NCBI GenBank assembly: GCA_020410785.1
Contig: CP084573.1
Coordinates: 434,001-498,000 of the forward strand
From: Rickettsia endosymbiont of Culicoides impunctatus
Lineage (GTDB): Bacteria > Pseudomonadota > Alphaproteobacteria > Rickettsiales > Rickettsiaceae
Direction: 5' to 3'
DNA: 64,000 bases
The notes beneath the pieces were generated by a model. The model was given only the letters and a program-made list of their open reading frames with translations, had not been told where the DNA came from and did no database searches. Both the position numbers and the translations under genes were made by a program. Of this stretch, positions 46,062 to 55,249 are shown one piece after another. Numbering within the stretch: position 1 is the stretch's first letter; each line of letters starts with the position of its first letter.

Positions 46062-48577
46062 TAGAATACCTTAATAATACTCCTATAGTTTTAGGCAAGC
46101 ACAAGCACATAGGCAAAAAGCAATTAAGGCAATGTACCATCTATGTTTTAGAGGTAAATGAAGCTAATATAGCTAAACAACAGGAAGGTGATAGTTCTGT
46201 TATTATGTCTAATGATCAGGATATATCTAAAGTATTTTTCCTTACACCGCAAGAAGAACAATATATAAAATTTTTACCTAAACAAGCTAACTTTGAATAT
46301 ATTGACATATCCCCATCCAAGCAATATTATTTTATTTTCTTAGAAATTATCGCAAGAATTTTTTCTAATGTGAATGTAGACAACACTATTCTTAAGTTTA
46401 GTGAAAGATATAATAATATTATATCAAATAATTCTGATTCACTTTCTCCTCAATCTCATTTAACAGATAAAAATATTCAAGGTAAAGCTAAGAATATTTA
46501 TCTGCCAATAATTGGTGTATTGGTTTTGATTATTTGTAGTACTTATCTTTTAATATTTAGCCCAACTATTGAAAAAACAGTTAAGAATCAAGAATCAGAA
46601 GTGCAATGGTCTAAGCTACAAGATACAACAACATTTCCGAAGAATATAACTAGTTGGAATATACCTAGACAAGATCATGTTTTTATTGGTAGAGAAAAAC
46701 TATTGAGGGATTTGTATAATAAATTACATCACAATCATACATCTGATGTAACAAGTAATTTAGCAATTACTGCATGTGCTAGACTTGGCGGAATAGGCAA
46801 AACACAATTAGCCTTGCAATATATAAATCATACAAAACATCCTTATACACTTAAAGTTTGGTTTCTTGCAGAAAATATTGATCATTTATATAATAAATAT
46901 ATTGAATTCGCTAAATTATTAGGACACGCGGAAGTCATATATACAAAAGAAAACATTATTGCTTATGTTAAACAATGGTTAGTTGAAAACCCAGGATGGC
47001 TTTTAGTTTATGACAAAGTAAACAATTATCGTGAAATCGAACCATTTTTACCAGAATCTGGTGGATATGTGATTTTAACAACTCGTCAGCGTTATTGGCC
47101 AACAAAGTTCTCAGTATTGCCTATTAATATCATGACAGAAGAAGAGGCTATCAAAACAATAAAGACTTTAATACAACGAAATATAGCAGAAGAACAGAAT
47201 GATATAAAACAATTAGTTGGAGTTTTAGGATATTTACCATTAGCATTAGTACAAGCTGGGGCTTACATTAAGCAAAAACATATCACTATTCCAGAATATT
47301 TAGATCTTTACAAAAAGTATGAAACAGAATTGCTATCGGATAACACATTTTTAGAAGAAACAAATAACTATAACTACCCAGTGGCAATAACCTGGAATAT
47401 TAGTTTAGAGGCAATTGTTAAAGATACTGAGATTAACAATGAACCACCTATAGCTATTGAACTTTTAACAGTATGTGCTTATCTAGCACCAAATAAAATC
47501 TCTCGTAAACTATTACTCAAATGGCTACAAATAGCTTACCCACATTTATTGTCCCCAAAATTAACGTTAAATAAGCATATTGCTCTATTATGGCAATATT
47601 CCATGATCAATTATGATGGTAATGATAACATTACTATTCATCGCTTAGTACAAGCAGTGTTACGTCATCAGCTTAGTCAAGCACTAGACAGTAAAAATAA
47701 TATTTATTCTACCTTAAATTTAAAGTGGTTTGAATCACTATTGAAATTTTTTATAGAGAATGAACATGAATTTAAGCTTATTCATTCTTTTCAACAACTT
47801 ATTGAAACTAGTCAACAATTTAAAAATAAATTTCAGGATAACTATAATGAAAATCTTGCGGCAATGGATTTAATGATTTCTTCAGTATACTTTTATCAAG
47901 AGAAATATGAAGATTTTCTCAAGATAGTTGATGAGGTTAATAAATATTTGAAGAAAACTGAAGGCTTAGAAATATTAAAATGTAAAATTCTATATATATA
48001 CTCGGCATATTTTTGTAAAATTGGTAATTATCAAAAGGCAGAACAAAAAATAAATACAGCAATTAACAGATACAATAATATAACAGTAAATAAGTCAATA
48101 AAGGATAGTGATATGCAAAGTCTAAAGGCAAAATTATTGTACTATAAAGCTAATCTTGTCTTAGCAAAAAATAGTGTAAATAAAAAAACAGATACAATTA
48201 ATACAAATACACCAGAAATAGAGGCGTCTATAAAATCAATTCAAGAAGCAATAGAGCTATTCCATAAAATTCACAACATTAGAGAGTTTTTACTATCAAT
48301 AGAGTTGTATGGGAAACTACTCATTTTAACCAATCAAGTTGATAAAGTAATAGTAGAGTTTAATAAGCATAATGATTTAATCGAAAAAAAGGCTGATAAT
48401 CTAATAAAAATGTTTTTTTATATAACTTATTCAGATGCTTATTTTAGCAAGGGAGATTTCAACAAAGCTTTAGAATATTGCGATAAAGCTAAACAACAAG
48501 CAGAAAAATTGCATCTTAAGAGTGAGCTAAACAATATTAACAGTAAAGAAAAAACTATTAAGAGCTTATTGCAATAA
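46037..48577 (+). CDS. NB-ARC/TPR protein, 5' end replaced by transposon end
   Basis: An 846-codon frame with a membrane helix near residues 154-172 (LPIIGVLVLIICSTYLLIF), then an NB-ARC/STAND ATPase: Walker A LGGIGKTQLALQY near 250-262, WLLVYDKVN as Walker B, ILTTRQRYW, and LGYLPLALVQAGAYI (GLPL-like). The C-terminal third is TPR-like (YFCKIGNYQKAEQKI; AYFSKGDFNKALEYC). STAND proteins act as ligand-triggered switches; rickettsial versions are candidate host-interaction or phage-defence proteins. The first ~8 codons are transposon inverted repeat, with only TTG or later starts, so the original N-terminus is missing and the remaining N-terminal 150 residues are unrecognised. Confidence 0.75.
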   Translation: MEGLWLEGLEYLNNTPIVLGKHKHIGKKQLRQCTIYVLEVNEANIAKQQEGDSSVIMSNDQDISKVFFLTPQEEQYIKFLPKQANFEYIDISPSKQYYFIFLEIIARIFSNVNVDNTILKFSERYNNIISNNSDSLSPQSHLTDKNIQGKAKNIYLPIIGVLVLIICSTYLLIFSPTIEKTVKNQESEVQWSKLQDTTTFPKNITSWNIPRQDHVFIGREKLLRDLYNKLHHNHTSDVTSNLAITACARLGGIGKTQLALQYINHTKHPYTLKVWFLAENIDHLYNKYIEFAKLLGHAEVIYTKENIIAYVKQWLVENPGWLLVYDKVNNYREIEPFLPESGGYVILTTRQRYWPTKFSVLPINIMTEEEAIKTIKTLIQRNIAEEQNDIKQLVGVLGYLPLALVQAGAYIKQKHITIPEYLDLYKKYETELLSDNTFLEETNNYNYPVAITWNISLEAIVKDTEINNEPPIAIELLTVCAYLAPNKISRKLLLKWLQIAYPHLLSPKLTLNKHIALLWQYSMINYDGNDNITIHRLVQAVLRHQLSQALDSKNNIYSTLNLKWFESLLKFFIENEHEFKLIHSFQQLIETSQQFKNKFQDNYNENLAAMDLMISSVYFYQEKYEDFLKIVDEVNKYLKKTEGLEILKCKILYIYSAYFCKIGNYQKAEQKINTAINRYNNITVNKSIKDSDMQSLKAKLLYYKANLVLAKNSVNKKTDTINTNTPEIEASIKSIQEAIELFHKIHNIREFLLSIELYGKLLILTNQVDKVIVEFNKHNDLIEKKADNLIKMFFYITYSDAYFSKGDFNKALEYCDKAKQQAEKLHLKSELNNINSKEKTIKSLLQ

Positions 48578-48588
48578 AATTGAATATT

Positions 48589-48732
48589 AGACCTCTTGCA
48601 AAACTCGCTTATGCGCAAGGATTTGAAGGAGACGCTTCACCTCGAACCGCAGCGTACTCAAATGTACGTGAGGATTCGAGTACCGCATCATTGTCCAAAT
48701 TACCGGCAGAAGTAGAGTTTTGCAAGAGGTCT
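48589..48732. repeat. Palindromic element, family A (consensus copy)
   Basis: 144 bp, arms AGACCTCTTGCAAAAC and exact inverse. Core AGCGTACTCAAATGTACGTG between. Sits between the convergent NB-ARC/TPR gene and lpxB and could act as a transcription terminator for both. Confidence 0.9.
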
Positions 48733-48744
48733 ATTTTTATTTTT

Positions 48745-49908
48745 TCAGCTTAAACATTCTGACTTTATAGTATGGGCTGCAACAGTTGATGAAGAATTAT
48801 GCCCTTTTAAACCTAATTCTATTAAGATTTTTTGGCTTTCTCTTAGTTGTTCAGCAACTTTTTCTTTATCAACTAACAGTGATGTAAGCCTTGCTACTAT
48901 ATTTGATTTAGTACAGTTAAATTGAATGAATTCTGGTAATATTTCCCTATTAGCAATAATATTAATCAAAGAAATGTAAGGTATTTTTATCAATAATTTT
49001 ATTAGAAAAAAACTTACGATATTTAATTTATATGCAACAACCATTGGCGTATTACAAGCAGCAATTTCTAAAGTATTAGTACCCGATTTTGCTAGAGCAA
49101 GGTCAGATGCAGCAAAAATCTTAAGTCTGTCACTTGAGAAATGATAGCTAAATACTGCCTCTGATAAAAATTGTTCAATTAAAGACTGATGACTAGGAGC
49201 AGCCAGGACAAATATCACTTGAAGATTAGGGAACTGCCTTGCTAGTAAATTAATTGCTTCTATAAAGATAGGTGCATGTCTTATTATCTCACCTTTACGA
49301 CTACCGCAAGTAACACATAATAATTTTGAATGAATAGGTATTTGTAATTCCTGCTTTAACTGTTGTTTATCTTTATCATCATAAAAATACTGCTCTAATA
49401 TTGGATGACCAATATATCGACAATCTAGCCCTACTTTTTGGAAATATGGCGGCTCGAATGGCAGTAAAGCTAACAAATAATCGTAAATTTTAGCGTATTT
49501 CATAGCCCGGGAAGGCTTGTATGCCCAGACCGATGGGGCAACAATATGCATGATCTTTAAGTTAGGTCTAATTTCTCGAACCTTCTTTACCACCCTATAA
49601 GTAAATCCTGGTGAGTCTATAGTAATTAATAAATCTGGATTATGTTGAATAATATCGTCAATAGTTTGTTGAATTAACTTAGTGATCCTAAAAATATGTG
49701 GTATAATCTCGACGAAGCCTATGAGGTTTATTTGACTCATCGAGAAAAGACTACGCTCTAACCCCGCCTCTTCCATCTGGCTTCCCCCAACACCAACAAA
49801 CTCTAACTTCATTTCCTCCAGTTTATATAGTTCTTTCAGACTTCGTATCAAACGACCCCCTATAAAATCCCCTGATATTTCACCAGCAATTAGGTAAATT
49901 TTAGCCAT
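48745..49908 (-). CDS. lpxB: Lipid-A-disaccharide synthase
   Basis: A GT19 enzyme joining UDP-diacylglucosamine and lipid X in lipid A synthesis. From ATG 49908 (MAKIYLIAGEISGD) it has 387 residues; an upstream start at 49923 would overlap the previous gene by 14 bp. Signatures are EISGDFIGGRLI, VGGSQMEEAGLE, IDSPGFTYRV, IVAPSVWAYKP and KSGTNTLEIAACNTPMVVAY. It follows the phosphoethanolamine-transferase-like gene directly, a lipid A-related pair. Confidence 0.95.
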   Translation of the reverse strand: MAKIYLIAGEISGDFIGGRLIRSLKELYKLEEMKLEFVGVGGSQMEEAGLERSLFSMSQINLIGFVEIIPHIFRITKLIQQTIDDIIQHNPDLLITIDSPGFTYRVVKKVREIRPNLKIMHIVAPSVWAYKPSRAMKYAKIYDYLLALLPFEPPYFQKVGLDCRYIGHPILEQYFYDDKDKQQLKQELQIPIHSKLLCVTCGSRKGEIIRHAPIFIEAINLLARQFPNLQVIFVLAAPSHQSLIEQFLSEAVFSYHFSSDRLKIFAASDLALAKSGTNTLEIAACNTPMVVAYKLNIVSFFLIKLLIKIPYISLINIIANREILPEFIQFNCTKSNIVARLTSLLVDKEKVAEQLRESQKILIELGLKGHNSSSTVAAHTIKSECLS

Positions 49909-49909
49909 T

Positions 49910-51472
49910 TTACTTCTTACCACATAGTCTTAAACTTTTTTCAATCACTGTCGAACGGATACCAACACAATTAAGAATCAAATGAAATACATAGTCATGA
50001 CTAATTTCAGTACCTAAATGATTAGCTATAGAACTCACCAAATCAGGATGTTTCTTTTTAAATTCATCCGATACCCAAACTAAGAAAGGTACTGTGGTTT
50101 GTTCTGGAGTCATTGTTCCACCGTGACCGTAATAACCATGTTCTCCTAAAGATTCACCGTGATCAGAAACATACATTAAAATGGCATTATTATTTTTTAA
50201 TAAATCTATTACATTATATAAAAAAAAATCAGTATATGCAATAGTGTTATCGTAATCATTAATTAACTCTTCAGGCTTACAAACACTTTGATCTACCATA
50301 GCATAAGAATCACACTTAGGAATAAATTTTTGGAATTCTTTAGGATATCTAGCAGAATATTTCCAATGGCTACCACTTGTATGAATAACTAAAACCTCTT
50401 TAGTAGTAGAATTATTTACAATACTTTTAACATAAGGTAACATTTTTTCATCATACTCATTCATTCTTAACAAAGCAGAGCCGCCTGGTACTATGGTAAA
50501 CTTAACCTCATCATAAATGGCAGATTTGTTTTTACTATCTAAACATTGTAACAACCTTTGAGTTCCAATCCAATTAGTATTAAAACCAAGTGTGGTGAAA
50601 ACTGATAAGAAGCTCGTGTCTTCCATACTTTTCTCTAAATCTCTAGCAGGATGGCGAGACATAAGAGATGGAACTGAAATATATGTATGATTAGACGAAG
50701 ACTGTGCTTTAAATGAAAAAAGATTTTCAACAGTACTTAAATATGGCGTAGTATCCCTGGTATAACCATTAATAGCAAAATGATCAAACCTGGCTGATTC
50801 TCCTATAACAAGTACCGCTATAATATTTTGATCAGATTGATCGGCAAAAGAAAATTTCTTGTTTATATCCTCACGCATGGTGTGTTTACTATTAGAAAAA
50901 CATAAATATGTATTATGTAGATATTGAATAGGAAAATAACTGTCTAGCAATTTAAACTGTGGTGTGATAATATTATTAACGGTAATTAAAAGGCAAATTG
51001 CTGATAGTAATTTTGTAACAAATAGTTTACTATCTAAAATGGAGAAGTGTTTCATTGTATAAACACAGCTAAATAAACTGAAAACTAACCAAACAATTAG
51101 CTTGATGCTGACTATTTCGTATACTTCATTAAAATCGGTGGAGAAAAAACTACCCATCATTTCTTTTGTAGGAGAAATTCTAAAAAAATATAGGTAATAG
51201 CTGGCAATTGCCCCTGTTATAAATAAAAATATTGTTCCAATTATAAAAACAAGCCGATGGATAGTTAAACCAAAAAAAATGATAAAACAAGTAAAGTAAA
51301 TATACAGAAAGTCTTTACCTAACTCCAATATCGCTTTTACAAAAGTTACCTTGTAGTAACTGAATTTGTAACAAGAAACTACTGAATTAAAAAATATGAA
51401 ATAAATAAGGGCAAAAACTAAAGATAGTTTTATTAATTTACTATCTAGGTGTTTTTGAATTAGCTCTGACAT
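49910..51472 (-). CDS. Lipid A phosphoethanolamine transferase-like (EptA family)
   Basis: A 520-residue alkaline-phosphatase-superfamily enzyme with five N-terminal membrane helices (to about residue 190) and a periplasmic sulfatase-like domain. VLVIGESARFDHFAINGYTR is the nucleophile region, RLLQCLDS and SDHGESLGEHGYYGHGG the metal-binding region with the Asp-His pair. Family members add phosphoethanolamine to lipid A or core phosphates, lowering negative charge. The nucleophile position shows GES-A where EptA/MCR enzymes have GET-T. Start at ATG 51472 (MSELIQK); 51481 is in frame. Overlap with or adjacency to lpxB supports a lipid A substrate. Confidence 0.8.
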   Translation of the reverse strand: MSELIQKHLDSKLIKLSLVFALIYFIFFNSVVSCYKFSYYKVTFVKAILELGKDFLYIYFTCFIIFFGLTIHRLVFIIGTIFLFITGAIASYYLYFFRISPTKEMMGSFFSTDFNEVYEIVSIKLIVWLVFSLFSCVYTMKHFSILDSKLFVTKLLSAICLLITVNNIITPQFKLLDSYFPIQYLHNTYLCFSNSKHTMREDINKKFSFADQSDQNIIAVLVIGESARFDHFAINGYTRDTTPYLSTVENLFSFKAQSSSNHTYISVPSLMSRHPARDLEKSMEDTSFLSVFTTLGFNTNWIGTQRLLQCLDSKNKSAIYDEVKFTIVPGGSALLRMNEYDEKMLPYVKSIVNNSTTKEVLVIHTSGSHWKYSARYPKEFQKFIPKCDSYAMVDQSVCKPEELINDYDNTIAYTDFFLYNVIDLLKNNNAILMYVSDHGESLGEHGYYGHGGTMTPEQTTVPFLVWVSDEFKKKHPDLVSSIANHLGTEISHDYVFHLILNCVGIRSTVIEKSLRLCGKK

Positions 51473-51511
51473 AATAAACACGTACTTTGTATAAATTGTA
51501 ACTTAGGTATC

Positions 51512-51979
51512 ATGATAATAGCAACATTGCAAGAATTTTTTCAACTTCTACAAGCTAATAAACCAATTATTGCCGTAGATTATGGAATACGGAAAACAGG
51601 CATCGCTATTTCAAATCAAGAACAGAGCATCGCTATGCCGATAAAAACTATTTATGAAACGATAGAAGAAAATAAGATTAAGTCAATATTAGATTTAATC
51701 GCAACTTATTCCATCTGTGGTATAGTCATAGGTTTGCCTATTAGTATGAATGGTCAATCTAGTGAACAAACTATAATTGTTTTAAAATTCAGCACAAAAC
51801 TAAGCTTTGCGACAAATCTTCCTATATATCTACAAGATGAAAGACTTACTTCCCTTGCTGCCAATAGCTTATTAAAATCGTTAGGGGTAAAGAGACGAGA
51901 ACGTAACCAAAAAGACGATTCAATTGCAGCAAGTATGATTTTAGAGACTACTTTAGATTCTATTAAGAAAGTTCGATAG
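51512..51979 (+). CDS. ruvX: Putative pre-16S rRNA nuclease / Holliday-junction resolvase-like YqgF
   Basis: A 155-residue RNase H-fold protein: IIAVDYGIRKTGIAIS near residue 19-34 (first Asp), GIVIGLPISMNGQSS, LQDERLTSLAA (Glu) and KDDSIAASMIL (late Asp). YqgF matures the 5' end of 16S rRNA in E. coli. Length typical with a slight N-terminal extension. Divergent from the eptA-like gene. Confidence 0.9.
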   Translation: MIIATLQEFFQLLQANKPIIAVDYGIRKTGIAISNQEQSIAMPIKTIYETIEENKIKSILDLIATYSICGIVIGLPISMNGQSSEQTIIVLKFSTKLSFATNLPIYLQDERLTSLAANSLLKSLGVKRRERNQKDDSIAASMILETTLDSIKKVR

Positions 51980-51998
51980 ATATATAGCTTAACCGTAA

Positions 51999-52148
51999 GC
52001 GTTCACGGAAAAAAAGTTAAAGTACAAGACGTCTATTAGCGAGAAGGCGTAAGCCAAGAAGCAATCCATTCCTAACCATTTTTGGATTGCCGCGTTGCCG
52101 CAAAGCGGCTCCTCGCAATGACGTATGACCTAAAAACCGTGACCGCTC
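51999..52148. repeat. Palindromic element, family B (full copy)
   Basis: GCGTTCACGG at the left pairs with CCGTGACCGC at the right. GAAGCAATCCATT and TGGATTGC mirror each other in the middle. Convergent ruvX and MazG-like genes flank it. Confidence 0.8.
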
Positions 52149-52152
52149 ACAA

Positions 52153-52569
52153 TTATTTCGTATCAGATAGTTTTATTTCAGGATATTTTTCTGGTCTAGC
52201 TAAAAAATAACCAATATCTTTGTTGTCAGAGGACATTTCTATATGAGAGCTATAAATACGATTATCAAAACCACCATTTTGCTGCTTCTTAACAAGCCGC
52301 TTTGTTTCAATTTGTTCCATCGATAAGTTGTATTCTTTGCCTAACGCATAAATCACTTCAAGCAAATCAGCTAGTTCTTCAGAAACTTCATCTGGTGTTT
52401 TTGCATCAATCACTTCTTGTGCTTCTTCCAACAACTTATCTTTAAGACGCTGAATATATTCATCTTCTTTCATACTGCGTTCAAATACCGAAACACCACG
52501 CGAACGCATAATTCCTGGTACTAAATCACGAATAAGTTTATCAATTTTGAAACAATATCTTTTCGTCAT
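52153..52569 (-). CDS. MazG-like nucleotide pyrophosphohydrolase
   Basis: A 138-residue all-alpha NTP pyrophosphatase-like protein. KIDKLIRDLVPGIM at the start, KLLEEAQEVIDA (EExxE) and SEELADLLEVIYAL (ExxD) are the metal-binding motifs of the MazG/house-cleaning superfamily. It probably hydrolyses non-canonical nucleotides, or is related to the HisE fold. Last codons lie against a family B repeat. Confidence 0.85.
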   Translation of the reverse strand: MTKRYCFKIDKLIRDLVPGIMRSRGVSVFERSMKEDEYIQRLKDKLLEEAQEVIDAKTPDEVSEELADLLEVIYALGKEYNLSMEQIETKRLVKKQQNGGFDNRIYSSHIEMSSDNKDIGYFLARPEKYPEIKLSDTK

Positions 52570-52595
52570 AATTTTCTTATACCCATCTCCTATAG

Positions 52596-52820
52596 CTAAC
52601 CCGAATAAGTTTTAGATATCCCAGACATCATTGCGAAAAGGCATGAGACCCACAGCTGTCGAAAGTTAGAAGAGGAAGCAGTTTTACAGGTCATCTTTTG
52701 ATTACTTTTATGTATTGCTTCGTCGACTTACGGTCTTCCTCGCTAATAAACGTTAACCACATACAACTTTTAACCCCTCTTGTCTAAAAGCCCTTCCTCT
52801 TCTAACTTTCGACAGTTGTG
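52596..52820. repeat. Nested repeats: family B element interrupted by another inverted repeat
   Basis: A family B core (CATCATTGCGAAAAGGC at 52627; GCTTCGTCGACTTACGG with CTCGCTAATAAACGTT near 52718-52755) is crossed by a second pair of arms, CACAGCTGTCGAAAGTTAGA (52651-52670) and its near-inverse TCTAACTTTCGACAGTTGTG (52801-52820), each joined to AGAGGAAG/CTTCCTCT. The second pair defines a ~170-bp MITE-like unit not seen elsewhere in this window. Confidence 0.65.
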
Positions 52821-52825
52821 ACATT

Positions 52826-52969
52826 AGACTTCTTTCGAAACTCTACTTCTGCTGGTAATTTGTGCGTGATACCGGTACTCTGCTCCTCACGTAAATTAGA
52901 GTACGATGCGGTTCGAAGTGAAGTATCTCCTACAAATCCTTGCACATAAGCAAGTTTCGAAAGAAGTCT
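52826..52969. repeat. Palindromic element, family A (variant arms)
   Basis: 144 bp, arms AGACTTCTTTCGAAAC and exact inverse, the same arm variant as at 6547-6688, in inverse orientation. Confidence 0.88.
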
Positions 52970-53019
52970 ATTCTCGCAATGACGTTTTTATGCTGTTATA
53001 ATTATAGAATAAAAATTGT

Positions 53020-53120
53020 AGGGTACATGCTCAAACCCTCACATACATTAGAATACGCTGTGGTTCGAAGTGAAGCGTCCCTTCAAATCCCTACACATAA
53101 GCGAGTTTTGCAGGATGTCT
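53020..53120. repeat. Degenerate family A element
   Basis: Family A core in the orientation of 17989 (AGAATACGCTGTGGTTCGAAG) with an intact-looking right arm (CGAGTTTTGCAGGATGTCT) and an eroded left arm. Lies just upstream of tRNA-fMet on the map. Confidence 0.65.
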
Positions 53121-53134
53121 AATACCGTTACAGT

Positions 53135-53211
<77 letters not shown>

Positions 53212-53299
53212 ATAATATCAATTTCTTCTGATTTCAAAAATTGTTCTTTTATTTGTTAGCAAATGATATGCTTCAATTTCATGAACAAGTAAAACTTGC

Positions 53300-53527
53300 T
53301 TAAACCTTCTTACCGAAACTAAGCCCAGCAAACTTTTTGTTAAAGTCACTAACATTTTTGTTAGATTGGTTAACAACATTTCCAGATTCTTTAGTCCATG
53401 CTGGATGTTTCCTGTAATCAACATCCATCAAAATCTCTTCTGCATGACCACCGGAATTTGTCTCAAAAACATCATTACTAATGATAATTTTGAACTTTTT
53501 ATATTTTGGATGTATTCCAGCTTTCAT
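53300..53527 (-). CDS. rpmE: 50S ribosomal protein L31
   Basis: A 75-residue L31, KAGIHPKYKKFKIIISNDVF at the start and DVDYRKHPAWTKES in the middle. The four zinc cysteines are absent, so it is the zinc-independent (C-minus) form. Its ATG overlaps the rpmB stop by 4 bp (ATGA), a rpmB-rpmE operon. Confidence 0.93.
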   Translation of the reverse strand: MKAGIHPKYKKFKIIISNDVFETNSGGHAEEILMDVDYRKHPAWTKESGNVVNQSNKNVSDFNKKFAGLSFGKKV

Positions 53528-53817
53528 AATGCAGCACCAACTTTTTTTTCAGCTATCTTTCTTTTAATTACCTGTGCTTTATCGGAAAGTATATCACTTG
53601 ATATTTTAAGCATATATTCATCAAAACCACCTACTTTCTCAACAGAACGTAGACATTTAGCATTTACCGAAAGCTTATATTCTTGCCCAGTGAGAACACT
53701 TGCAAACCTCACCACTCTTAGATTCGGCTCAAAGCGTCTTCTAGTTTTTCTTTGCGAGTGTGACACTTTATTACCGTGTAAAACACCAACCCCACTAAGC
53801 TCACACCTACGAGACAT
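53524..53817 (-). CDS. rpmB: 50S ribosomal protein L28
   Basis: A 97-residue L28: MSRRCELSGVGVLHGNKVSH, SQRKTRRRFEPNLR, LRSVEKVGGFDEYM. Length normal for alphaproteobacteria. It is translated ahead of rpmE with overlapping stop and start. Confidence 0.95.
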   Translation of the reverse strand: MSRRCELSGVGVLHGNKVSHSQRKTRRRFEPNLRVVRFASVLTGQEYKLSVNAKCLRSVEKVGGFDEYMLKISSDILSDKAQVIKRKIAEKKVGAAL

Positions 53818-53915
53818 CGTGACTCCTATAATTGTTCATCAATATTACGTAATTATACTACTATTAGGGCTTTATGTCAATATGTACAGCTGTAAATAAT
53901 ACAAATATTTGTTAA

Positions 53916-54022
53916 TATAGTCAATTCAGGAGGATTTGGTGCTAGGAGCGATGGAGCTACGCCTATAAGTAATAGGCGAGCATTGAGCGACGACGTCACC
54001 AAATCCTCCTGAATTGACTATA
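53916..54022. repeat. 107-bp perfect-arm palindrome, family D, copy 1
   Basis: Outer arms TATAGTCAATTCAGGAGGAT and ATCCTCCTGAATTGACTATA are exact inverses; an inner pair CGCCTATAAGTAATAGGCG forms a hairpin in the centre. It ends 1 bp before the dapB stop. Length equal to the copies at 56237 and 60657. Confidence 0.9.
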
Positions 54023-54023
54023 G

Positions 54024-54770
54024 TTAAAACTTTTGAAGAGATGGCAACATATCGTTCATTGAATAAAGAGCAGGTGGTTTATCAGATATCCAGATGGCAG
54101 CCTGAATTGCCCCATCAGCAAAGGACTCTCTTGATCCCTGATGTTTTAGAGTAAGGGTTTGGTTATCCCCTAAAAATAACACCTGATGTTCTCCATGTAA
54201 ATGCCCTCCCCTAATAGAAGCAATGCCAATTTCGCCAGTTTGCCTTTGATCTTTTACAGTACGGTCAAATATCGCACATTTATTAAAGTCTAAATTTCTA
54301 ACTTTTGCCACAGCCTTACCTAACATTATCGCCGTACCAGACGGAGCGTCTTTTTTCATACGATGGTGACAATCTAAAATCTCTATATCGTAAGTATTAT
54401 CTAGAATTTCTGCTGCCTTTTTCGCTAGCATCGCTAGTAAATTTGCCCCTAAACTCATATTAGCTGAATAGAATATTGCCAAATTTTTGGAAAATTCATG
54501 TAAACTATCAAGTTGATAGTTAGTCAGACCAGTAGTACCAATAACTAATTTGTTGTTGTACATAATGGCATAATCAAGAAGTTTGTCCAATATCTCGCTA
54601 CTAGAAAAGTCAATAATCACCTCAGAATTTTGACAAAATTCAGCAAAATCCCTTATGCTATTTTTTCTAGAAAATGTAGCAGAAAGAGTACAGCTATTTA
54701 ATCCATGCATTTTTTGAATTATCATCTGCCCCATTTTACCGGTAGCACCACAAATACCTATAGAAATCAT
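54024..54770 (-). CDS. dapB: 4-hydroxy-tetrahydrodipicolinate reductase
   Basis: A 248-residue DapB in the lysine/diaminopimelate pathway feeding peptidoglycan. ISIGICGATGKMGQ is the Rossmann loop, HHRMKKDAPSGTA the catalytic block. Its start overlaps the flavin-reductase gene stop by 4 bp. A family D palindrome lies at its 3' end and could end the transcript. Confidence 0.95.
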   Translation of the reverse strand: MISIGICGATGKMGQMIIQKMHGLNSCTLSATFSRKNSIRDFAEFCQNSEVIIDFSSSEILDKLLDYAIMYNNKLVIGTTGLTNYQLDSLHEFSKNLAIFYSANMSLGANLLAMLAKKAAEILDNTYDIEILDCHHRMKKDAPSGTAIMLGKAVAKVRNLDFNKCAIFDRTVKDQRQTGEIGIASIRGGHLHGEHQVLFLGDNQTLTLKHQGSRESFADGAIQAAIWISDKPPALYSMNDMLPSLQKF

Positions 54771-55249
54771 TTTAACTCTCTATATTGCCTTAAACAATGC
54801 ACCAATGGTTTTAAATTACTTTTTACCATAGCACTTATCACTTTACCAACCAATATAACATGATCCCCCACTTCATATTGACTAAACTTGTTGCACTCAA
54901 TATGGCAAACTGCTCCTTCAATCAAAGGGCAATTAGTAATTTGTCCTAAATTATATGAAATACCAGCAAATTTATCAGCATTAAACTTAGAAAAATGTCT
55001 AGAAATATTCTCTTGATTTTCAGCTAGAATACTAACAGCAAAATACTCACTACCAGTAAAAGCACTCATACTAAAGGATTTTTTATCAATACAAAACAAT
55101 ACCAATGGCGGTAATAAGGAAACCGAGGTAAAAGAGTCTGCCGTAAAACCAAATAGCTTGTTATTATATAAAGTAGTGATAATAGTAACGCCCGTAGGCA
55201 AAGTGCTAAGAGCTTGTTTAAATTGTTCCGAATCCACTATTGCAGCCAT
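54767..55249 (-). CDS. Flavin reductase-like domain protein
   Basis: A 160-residue FMN-binding split-barrel protein: LPTGVTIITTLYNNKLFGFT, SFTSVSLLPPLVLFCI, FAVSILAENQE, GDHVILVGKVI. Such proteins supply reduced flavin to partner monooxygenases or act as independent reductases (HpaC/RutF type). No partner is nearby. It is linked by overlaps to dapB downstream (4 bp) and the binding-protein gene upstream (13 bp). Confidence 0.87.
   Translation of the reverse strand: MAAIVDSEQFKQALSTLPTGVTIITTLYNNKLFGFTADSFTSVSLLPPLVLFCIDKKSFSMSAFTGSEYFAVSILAENQENISRHFSKFNADKFAGISYNLGQITNCPLIEGAVCHIECNKFSQYEVGDHVILVGKVISAMVKSNLKPLVHCLRQYRELK

Noticed and set aside
53218-53424. 68-codon frame overlapping rpmE
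   Set aside because: It is out of frame with rpmE, which is clearly the real gene.
53366-53899. 177-codon plus frame opposite rpmB and rpmE
   Set aside because: Antisense to two certain ribosomal protein genes; Cys- and Phe-rich composition is a shadow effect.
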